9,046 nt of DNA from positions 1 through 9,046 of the forward strand of contig WGAQ01000129.1 of assembly GCA_015494735.1 (NCBI GenBank), given 5' to 3'. Shown piece after piece: positions 1 to 4,756 of the stretch. Numbering within the stretch: the first letter of the stretch is position 1; each line of letters starts with the position of its first letter. This DNA comes from Caldifarciminota bacterium. GTDB lineage: Bacteria > Hydrothermota > Hydrothermia > LBFQ01 > DSFT01. The notes below the pieces were generated by a model. The model searched no databases. It was not told the DNA's origin and saw only the letters and a list, made by a program, of their open reading frames with translations. The translations under genes were made by a program, and so were the position numbers.

Positions 1-1
1 G

Positions 2-133
2 TGGGGGGAGCACGTGAGGGTGGAGGATGTGTCCTCCGCTATCGGGAAGATTCCATACGATTTGCTCGTGGGGGTGGGCAGGAGGGTGGAGAGGATATAC
101 ACCTACTCCGAGAATATGAACCGCTCCACATAG
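2..133 (+). CDS. alr: Alanine racemase-like protein, C-terminal end only (5' partial)
   Basis: An open frame entering from the left edge encodes the last 43 residues of a protein and stops at TAG 131-133. The residues read WGEHVRVEDVSSAIGKIPYD and then LLVGVGRRVERIY. This resembles the C-terminal beta domain of PLP-dependent alanine racemases, which end with an 'I.vEdvA..l.TI.YE....I..RVPRvY' pattern. Alanine racemase converts L-alanine to D-alanine in the cytoplasm for peptidoglycan. The PLP lysine and catalytic tyrosine lie outside the window, so activity cannot be judged. The last 31 nt overlap the 3' end of the convergent regulator gene, so no terminator separates them. A related fold-III racemase with the same C-terminal domain is possible. 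The frame is chosen over frame 1 of the same strand, which gives a low-complexity glycine-rich product. Confidence 0.72.
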   Translation, partial: WGEHVRVEDVSSAIGKIPYDLLVGVGRRVERIYTYSENMNRST

Positions 134-2148
134 TTTTCCCAGTAGGATTTCCTTTCGGTGAGTCCGATTTCATCGAGGTATTCGATGAGTTTGCCGTATA
201 TGGAACTGTCGCTGGTTCGGTACATGGCTTCCTCCAGAGTGAAAATCGCCAGGTAGATTTCGCTGCGCTTCCTCAGCAGTTCGGCCACCAGCATGGCCGT
301 CTGGGCGTACAGGGTCCTCAACCTCTCCCTTTCCCATGATACCCATTCGTGGTTATCCGCAGGCAGCAGGTCCCCCGTGTAGAGTTTCAGGGCTTCCTGG
401 AGTAATTCCTTCCCCTGCTCCTCGTCCCTGAAGAGAGCCAGTTTCCCTTCCCTGTGGTATCGCTCGAATTCTTCCGCATCGATGTGGAATCTCTCGTCGG
501 GGTAGAATCCGATTTCCCCCTTCGTCCCCTTGATGGTATTCCTCTTTTCGCCCAGCGGATGGAGTATCTTTCTGATGTGGCTTATGATGGTGTTCAGGGT
601 CCTGTGGGTCTTTTCCGTCTGCTTCTGCCCCCATATATCCTCTATAATCTTCTCCTTCGGGAGGTTCAGGTTTCGATTTATGATGAGGTATTTCATGACC
701 TTCACGTGTATGGGTCTGTTGAAGTCCTCCTCCCTCAGGGTCCTGTTGCCTATGCTGATGGAGAATCCCCCGAGGACCTTTATTCGATACCTGAGCCTTC
801 TGGCGTAAATCTCGGGAAATTTCGGGTCCAGCTGTTTGAGGACGTTCAGGTGCTTTTGGACGGTTTCGAAGTCCAGAAATCGGGAGGCAGCATCCAGATT
901 GATTGCGGGGGCTTTCTTTCCTATGATATTTCCCTGGAGGGAGAGCTTCAATAGATAGGGTTCCATTTCCCTGGAGACTTTCATGTGGTGCCTTATCAGG
1001 GGCTCCAGTTTCGCAAGGGTATCCTCTATATTGGTGGTCCAGTAGTGGTACAGGTTGTGCTCCTCCGTGAATCTTAGCATTTCCAGAAATCGGGTGTATG
1101 CTTCCTTTTTATTCCCCAACTTCAGGAGGGCTGCGCTCCTGAGGGCCATCATCTCCAGGGATAGGAACTTCCTTCCGGGAAAGTAATTCTCCATGTACTC
1201 TTCCACTATCTCCAGGACCCTTTCGGGATTGCTATCCAGCAGTTCCACCTCTGCGAGGAAATAGAGGAGGGTGGGAATCTTGTATCCGTAATCCGTTTTC
1301 TTGAGGGAGGAGAGCAGCTTCTGTATCTCCCTCCTGGCTGCGATGAGCTCCCCGCTCCGGATGAGTTCCATTATGGTATCCATTTCCACCTCGGTCTGCA
1401 TTATCCTGTCTTCCGATAACTCTATGAGGGTTCTGGCCAGGTTATAACTCTCGGTATCCTCCACGCCCATGATGCTCTTCACGATGTAGGTGTAATAGTG
1501 AACCAGACCCTGGAGGAGCCTGGAGCCCGTGAGACCGGCGAGGGTCGATGCCTTTTCCAGTATATTCAGGGCAGCATGCCCCTCTCCCATGAAGGACCTG
1601 TAGTAGGCGAGCTGTATGAGGGATAGAACTCTCCTGCCCACATTCTTCCTCTCCTCGAGACCCTTGCTGGCGATTTCGAGGGAAGAGACCGCCCCCTCTA
1701 TGTCCCCGTCTAACACCTTCAGCCTGGCCCTGTGTATCTCCGCCATCCACTGATAGGCGGGCAGGTCGTTTACCATGGAGACTTCGATGAGTTCCCTGTG
1801 CAGTTCATCGAAAGAGAACGTGTCCCCGGTTAGTATTCTGAGGTTCATAAGGGTGTAGAGGGCCTCGGCTTTCAGGAATGGATTGCTTCCCCGTCTCCTG
1901 TATTCCTCCAGTTTTTCGAATGCATCTCCGAATCGGAGTCTCTTCATGCTGATTATTCCCTTCCCCACGAGGGTATCGATGGAATCCACCCTGTTGAAGA
2001 GTTGCTCTGCCCCGCTCAGATTGTCCATGAATAGCAGACTGTAGGCCTTCAGGAGCAGGGATTCCCCGTCATCCCTTTCTCCCAGTTTATTCAGGGCATC
2101 TCTGGGTCTGCTCAGGAGGAAAAGTAATCGATATACATGCCCGTGCAT
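103..2148 (-). CDS. TPR-repeat transcriptional regulator with C-terminal SARP-type winged helix and BTAD domain
   Basis: This is a predicted cytoplasmic DNA-binding regulator of 681 residues. Residues ~1-430 are almost wholly helical, with TPR-like pairs (for example around LLLKAYSLLFMDN and ALYTLMNLRILTGD), and probably form a protein- or ligand-sensing solenoid. Residues ~451-548 (YRIKVLGGFSISIGNRTL onward) match the OmpR/SARP winged helix, with the recognition helix near RTLNTIISHIRKIL. Residues ~550-681 (DAEEFERYHREGK, then LYTGDLLP and WVSWERERLRTLY) match the bacterial transcriptional activator domain. In classical SARPs the winged helix-BTAD pair is N-terminal; here it is at the C terminus. 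No Walker A motif is seen, so this is not a STAND ATPase like MalT. The start is ambiguous: TTG at 2154 is in frame and ATG at 2148 is preferred; neither has a strong Shine-Dalgarno. The gene lies 47-53 nt after the UDP-xylose synthase gene on the same strand, so it may be co-transcribed. Its target is unknown. Confidence 0.85.
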   Translation of the reverse strand: MHGHVYRLLFLLSRPRDALNKLGERDDGESLLLKAYSLLFMDNLSGAEQLFNRVDSIDTLVGKGIISMKRLRFGDAFEKLEEYRRRGSNPFLKAEALYTLMNLRILTGDTFSFDELHRELIEVSMVNDLPAYQWMAEIHRARLKVLDGDIEGAVSSLEIASKGLEERKNVGRRVLSLIQLAYYRSFMGEGHAALNILEKASTLAGLTGSRLLQGLVHYYTYIVKSIMGVEDTESYNLARTLIELSEDRIMQTEVEMDTIMELIRSGELIAARREIQKLLSSLKKTDYGYKIPTLLYFLAEVELLDSNPERVLEIVEEYMENYFPGRKFLSLEMMALRSAALLKLGNKKEAYTRFLEMLRFTEEHNLYHYWTTNIEDTLAKLEPLIRHHMKVSREMEPYLLKLSLQGNIIGKKAPAINLDAASRFLDFETVQKHLNVLKQLDPKFPEIYARRLRYRIKVLGGFSISIGNRTLREEDFNRPIHVKVMKYLIINRNLNLPKEKIIEDIWGQKQTEKTHRTLNTIISHIRKILHPLGEKRNTIKGTKGEIGFYPDERFHIDAEEFERYHREGKLALFRDEEQGKELLQEALKLYTGDLLPADNHEWVSWERERLRTLYAQTAMLVAELLRKRSEIYLAIFTLEEAMYRTSDSSIYGKLIEYLDEIGLTERKSYWENYVERFIFSE

Positions 2149-2165
2149 CTGCAATACTTCTACCT

Positions 2166-2176
2166 AATTTTACAGG
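2166..2176 (-). promoter_or_regulatory. Candidate promoter element upstream of the SARP-like regulator
   Basis: Reading the minus strand, CCTGTAAAATT lies just upstream of the regulator gene. Its TAAAAT core (2172-2167) is one base from the bacterial -10 consensus. No TTGACA-like -35 is found at 16-18 nt. The core begins about 24 nt before the ATG at 2148, which would also suit an archaeal TATA box for a leaderless message. The same 11-mer occurs upstream of clpB. This is a weak prediction. Confidence 0.3.
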
Positions 2177-2201
2177 CCCTTTCCGGACAGGGGAGTTGCA
2201 A

Positions 2202-3158
2202 TCAGGTCTTCAATACCCTGCGGAAGTAGTCTATTGTCTTCTTCAGCCCCTCCTCGAGGGGGACCTGTGGTTTCCACTTCAATATATTCATGGCTTTCGT
2301 TATATCGGGGCGGCGCTTGCGGGGGTCGTCCGGAACAGGGGGAAGGTATTCGATTCCCGCCGCCGTTGGCACCAGTTTCATAATGATATCCGCCAGTTCC
2401 TTTACCGTTATCTCTGCGGGATTTCCGATGTTCACCACCTCTCCCTCCAGGCCCTCGTATGTGGCGAGCCTGAATATGCCCTCCACGGTGTCCGTCACGT
2501 ATCCGAAGCTCCGGGTCTGGCTCCCGTCCCCGTATATGGTCAGTTTCTTACCGGTCAGGGCCTGGGTTATGAAGTTGGACACCACCCTTCCATCGTTGAC
2601 CCTCATGCGGGGCCCGTAGGTGTTGAAAATTCGAACTATACGGACGTCCATTCCGTACAGTCTTCTATATGCCATGGTTATGGCTTCCCCGTACCTCTTG
2701 GATTCGTCGTAAACCGCCCTCGGACCTATGGGATTGACGTTTCCCCAGTAGGTTTCGGGCTGGGGATGGATTTCCGGGTCCCCGTACACCTCGCTCGTGG
2801 ATGCGAAGAGGAATCTGGCACCGGACTTCTTTGCCAGGTCCAGCATGTTCTTCGTCCCTGTGGAATTGACCAGCATGGTTTCTATGGGCATGTTGAAGTA
2901 GTCCACCGGACTGGCGGGAGAGGCCATGTGCATCACCAGGGAGGGCTCGAAGTCCATCAGAGAATCGATGTCCAGTTTCACCACGTCCGCTTCCACGAAT
3001 CGAAATCGGGGATTCTGCTCGATGCTTCTGAGGTTCTCGGGGGTGGATGTGATGAAGTTGTCTATTCCCAGCACCTCCCATCCATCTTCCAGGAACCTTT
3101 CCACCAGATGGGAGCCGACGAAACCGGCTGCTCCCGTTATTATTACTCTCTTTTGCAT
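2202..3158 (-). CDS. uxs: UDP-glucuronate decarboxylase (UDP-xylose synthase), extended SDR family
   Basis: This 318-residue NAD-dependent extended short-chain dehydrogenase decarboxylates UDP-glucuronate to UDP-xylose in the cytoplasm. The Rossmann motif GAAGFVG is at residues 9-15 and the catalytic Tyr150-x3-Lys154 lies in AVYDESKRYGE. The family signature is strong: MASPASPVDYF, STSEVYGDPEIHPQPETYWG, NVNPIGPR, NTYGPRMRVNDGRVVSNF and YGDGSQTRSFGYV, all close to eukaryotic and bacterial UXS proteins. It lacks the N-terminal transmembrane stretch of animal UXS1. The start at 3158 is chosen because GGAGG lies 5 nt upstream and the N terminus MQKRVIITGAAG fits the family; in-frame upstream codons would extend into the preceding gene. 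It overlaps the end of the dehydrogenase gene by 16 nt, implying translational coupling, and that enzyme makes its substrate. A dTDP-glucose dehydratase or UDP-glucose epimerase is less likely given the WGNVNPIGPR and RVVSNF motifs. Confidence 0.92.
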   Translation of the reverse strand: MQKRVIITGAAGFVGSHLVERFLEDGWEVLGIDNFITSTPENLRSIEQNPRFRFVEADVVKLDIDSLMDFEPSLVMHMASPASPVDYFNMPIETMLVNSTGTKNMLDLAKKSGARFLFASTSEVYGDPEIHPQPETYWGNVNPIGPRAVYDESKRYGEAITMAYRRLYGMDVRIVRIFNTYGPRMRVNDGRVVSNFITQALTGKKLTIYGDGSQTRSFGYVTDTVEGIFRLATYEGLEGEVVNIGNPAEITVKELADIIMKLVPTAAGIEYLPPVPDDPRKRRPDITKAMNILKWKPQVPLEEGLKKTIDYFRRVLKT

Positions 3159-4468
3159 TTCTTCCTCCCCATGGGATAGTATTCGAAGCCCAGGGGCTCC
3201 AGGAATTCGCAATCGTATATATTCCTTCCGTCCACGATGATGGGGGTCCTCATGAGTTCCTTCACCTTCTCGAAATCCACATTCCCGGGCATGAATTCGT
3301 CCCATTCGGTTATTAGGAGCAGGGCATGGGCGTCCTTAAGAGCATCGTATTTGTTATCCACGTAGTTGATGTCCGGGAAGAGCTTCCTGAAGTTGTCCAT
3401 TGCCTTCGGGTCGTAAGCGTGGATGTCCGCTCCCTCCTCCATCAGTCTGCGGACCACCTTTATGCTGGGGGCCTCCCTGATGTCGTCTGTGTTGGGCTTG
3501 AAGGAGAGCCCCCATACGGCTATCTTCTTATTCCTGAGGTACCAGAGGGCCTCCTTCACGTGGTCCATGAAGCGGTCTATCCTGCTGTTGTTTATCTGCT
3601 CCACCTTTTCCAGGAGGGAGAAATCCGCCCCATTCTTCGTCCCTATATAGTGGAATGCCCTGACATCCTTGGGGAAACAGCTCCCTCCGTATCCGATTCC
3701 GGCGTTGAGGAATGCCCTTCCAATCCGCCTGTCGTACCCCATGCCATCCGCCACCAGTTTCACATCGGCCCCCGTCCTCTCGCACAGGTCCGCCACCATG
3801 TTGATGAAGGAAATCTTCATGGCCAGAAAGGCGTTGGATGCGTGCTTGATGATTTCGGCGGTGTTGATATCCACCACCAGTTTGGGAGCATCTATCTTTT
3901 CGTACAGTTTGAGGAGGAGATTCTTTGCCCTCTCGCTCTCCACACCTATGACTATGCGGTCCGGATTGAAGGTGTCGTGCAGGGCGTTCCCCTCCCTCAG
4001 GAATTCGGGGTTGCTTGCCACATCGAAATCCGCATCCTTCCCCGCATATAGTTTTATGGTCCTCTCTATCCAGCGGGCTGTCCCCACCGGCACTGTGGAT
4101 TTTTCCACGATTAACTTGTACCCATTGAGATTTTCAGCGATTCCCCTCGCCACCTCCTCTATGTAAACCAGATTGGGGGAGCCATCCGGGTTGGTGGGCG
4201 TCCCCACGCATATGAACAGGATATCAGATTCCCTCACCGTCCTCTGGAAATCCTCCGTGGGTTCGAATAGATTGCTGTCCATCACTTCCTTCAGCAGTTC
4301 CTCGAGACCGGGCTCGTAGATGGGGGATTTCTTCTGCTTCAGAAGGTCTATCTTGTTGCTGTCTATGTCGTTTCCCAGCACACGGAACCCCAGTTTGGCG
4401 AATGTGACGGCTGTCACCAGACCCACGTATCCAAGCCCGATTACGCCTATGGAAGGATTATCTTTCAT
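3143..4468 (-). CDS. ugd: UDP-glucose 6-dehydrogenase
   Basis: This 441-residue cytoplasmic enzyme oxidises UDP-glucose to UDP-glucuronate with two NAD+. The N-terminal NAD-binding motif GLGYVG is at residues 11-16. It is followed by CVGTPTNPDGSPNL, VEKSTVPVGT, NPEFLREGNALHD and the helix KHASNAFLAMKISFIN. The catalytic cysteine is Cys264 in GYGGSCFPKD. The C-terminal domain carries GLSFKPNTDDIREAPS and ITEWDEF. Length and motifs fit UGD rather than UDP-ManNAc dehydrogenase, which has a different segment around the catalytic cysteine. The frame stays open to 4573 (GTG), but ATG 4468 is chosen because the Rossmann strand begins at residue 7 and the upstream residues do not resemble the family. 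No Shine-Dalgarno precedes this ATG. It is the first gene of an apparent ugd-uxs operon, overlapping uxs by 16 nt, that supplies UDP-xylose. Confidence 0.94.
   Translation of the reverse strand: MKDNPSIGVIGLGYVGLVTAVTFAKLGFRVLGNDIDSNKIDLLKQKKSPIYEPGLEELLKEVMDSNLFEPTEDFQRTVRESDILFICVGTPTNPDGSPNLVYIEEVARGIAENLNGYKLIVEKSTVPVGTARWIERTIKLYAGKDADFDVASNPEFLREGNALHDTFNPDRIVIGVESERAKNLLLKLYEKIDAPKLVVDINTAEIIKHASNAFLAMKISFINMVADLCERTGADVKLVADGMGYDRRIGRAFLNAGIGYGGSCFPKDVRAFHYIGTKNGADFSLLEKVEQINNSRIDRFMDHVKEALWYLRNKKIAVWGLSFKPNTDDIREAPSIKVVRRLMEEGADIHAYDPKAMDNFRKLFPDINYVDNKYDALKDAHALLLITEWDEFMPGNVDFEKVKELMRTPIIVDGRNIYDCEFLEPLGFEYYPMGRKKCKRE
3159..3168 (-). promoter_or_regulatory. Ribosome binding site deciding the uxs start
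   Basis: GGAGG (3168-3164, minus strand) lies five bases before ATG 3158. It sits inside the last codons of the upstream dehydrogenase gene. This supports the short 318-residue product over a longer in-frame extension and is a typical arrangement for coupled translation. Confidence 0.7.
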
Positions 4469-4477
4469 GGAAAAAAG

Positions 4478-4483
4478 TTTATA
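4478..4483 (-). promoter_or_regulatory. TATAAA box just upstream of ugd
   Basis: TATAAA on the minus strand ends 9 nt before ATG 4468. As a bacterial -10 box it would give a start point at or within a few bases of the ATG, a nearly leaderless message, which agrees with the missing Shine-Dalgarno. No -35 match is seen. It is too close to the ATG to be an archaeal TATA box for this start. The match may be chance. Confidence 0.25.
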
Positions 4484-4512
4484 GGTGATGCCATGGGTGA
4501 AAAGTTCGAAAG

Positions 4513-4571
4513 GGCTCTGACATCCCCGATGCGGGAGCACCTGCCCGCCAGGAACCTGCTTCTCCAGAGCC
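4513..4571. other. Inverted-repeat element, possible structured RNA leader
   Basis: GGCTCTG at 4513-4519 pairs perfectly with CAGAGCC at 4565-4571. Inside are a possible hairpin GCGGG(agcacctg)CCCGC, an alternative CCCG(atg)CGGG, and CCTG(cccgc)CAGG. Together they could fold into a closed, branched structure of about 59 nt. On the minus strand it would end some 45 nt before the ugd start codon, so it could be a 5' leader of ugd-uxs if transcription begins upstream. The internal hairpins are mutually exclusive. No known riboswitch family is recognised. Confidence 0.35.
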
Positions 4572-4657
4572 ACGGATGAGAGGGAGGAAGATTACCTCCG
4601 GAGTCAGGACTATGTTATGGGATGGATTTTTTCTCCGCGGTAATGTCATTTCTCCGA

Positions 4658-4685
4658 CCGGACCATCCGGGGTTCCGGCAGCCGG
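4658..4685. repeat. Four spaced CCGG boxes
   Basis: CCGG occurs at 4658, 4667, 4675 and 4682, separated by 5, 4 and 3 bases. The first pair forms the hairpin CCGGA(cca)TCCGG and the last pair CCGG(cag)CCGG. The cluster ends about 26 nt before the TAAAAT box of clpB, where an activator or repressor could bind. It may also be simply a pair of small hairpins. Confidence 0.35.
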
Positions 4686-4706
4686 GTGGAAAAAGTTTCA
4701 CATTTT

Positions 4707-4717
4707 CCTGTAAAATT
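4707..4717 (+). promoter_or_regulatory. Candidate clpB promoter element
   Basis: CCTGTAAAATT contains TAAAAT (4711-4716), one mismatch from the bacterial -10. A weak TGGAAA at 4687-4692 lies 18 nt upstream as a possible -35. The predicted start would lie near 4723, leaving a leader of about 30-35 nt with the Shine-Dalgarno. Read as an archaeal TATA box, it would place the start near 4740. The identical 11-mer lies upstream of the regulator gene. Confidence 0.35.
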
Positions 4718-4746
4718 TAAGTGCTCATAAATGGTTAACTAAATGG
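4716..4746 (+). promoter_or_regulatory. Candidate operator: imperfect palindrome plus TAAATGG direct repeat
   Basis: Between the TAAAAT box and the Shine-Dalgarno of clpB lies TTTAAGTGCTCATAAA (4716-4731), symmetric at 12 of 16 positions. It is followed by a direct repeat of TAAATGG at 4728-4734 and 4740-4746 flanking GTTAAC-containing sequence. Such placement suits a heat-shock repressor site. It is not a CIRCE element: only AGTGCT is shared and the partner half is missing. Confidence 0.25.
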
Positions 4747-4752
4747 AGGTGA
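4745..4752 (+). promoter_or_regulatory. Strong Shine-Dalgarno of clpB
   Basis: GGAGGTGA, fully complementary to the anti-Shine-Dalgarno end of 16S rRNA, lies four bases before ATG 4757. It fixes the start of the 1041-residue product. Confidence 0.85.
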
Positions 4753-4756
4753 GGCT

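Larger units (their letters stand above)
4469..4756. other. Divergent intergenic region between ugd and clpB
   Basis: This 288-nt region separates two divergent genes and must hold promoters for both. It contains nested inverted repeats at 4513-4571, GGAGG(aagatta)CCTCC at 4583-4599 with an overlapping palindrome CTCCGGAG at 4596-4603, four spaced CCGG boxes at 4658-4685, and an AT-rich clpB promoter region from about 4695. I see no convincing small gene in it. The in-frame extension of ugd to 4573 is considered noncoding. Confidence 0.6.

Noticed and set aside
1..339. A 112-codon plus-strand open frame at the left edge
   Set aside because: Its Gly/Arg-rich product has no similarity pattern, whereas frame 2 gives a clear alanine racemase C terminus and the minus strand carries the regulator.
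2196..3179. A 327-codon plus-strand open frame opposite uxs
   Set aside because: It has no recognisable domain, is rich in His/Gly/Val as antisense frames of this codon usage are, and the opposite strand encodes a strongly conserved enzyme.
4469..4573. N-terminal extension of UDP-glucose dehydrogenase to GTG 4573
   Set aside because: The extra 35 residues do not resemble the family, have no ribosome-binding site, and coincide with inverted repeats; the Rossmann fold starts right after ATG 4468.
4583..4603. Intrinsic terminator formed by GGAGG/CCTCC and CTCCGGAG with the T6 run at 4627
   Set aside because: The stems are short and overlapping, the T run is over 20 nt away, and no plus-strand gene lies upstream to terminate.
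4716..4731. CIRCE element for HrcA upstream of clpB
   Set aside because: Only AGTGCT is shared with one CIRCE half; the complementary half at the required nine-base spacing is missing.
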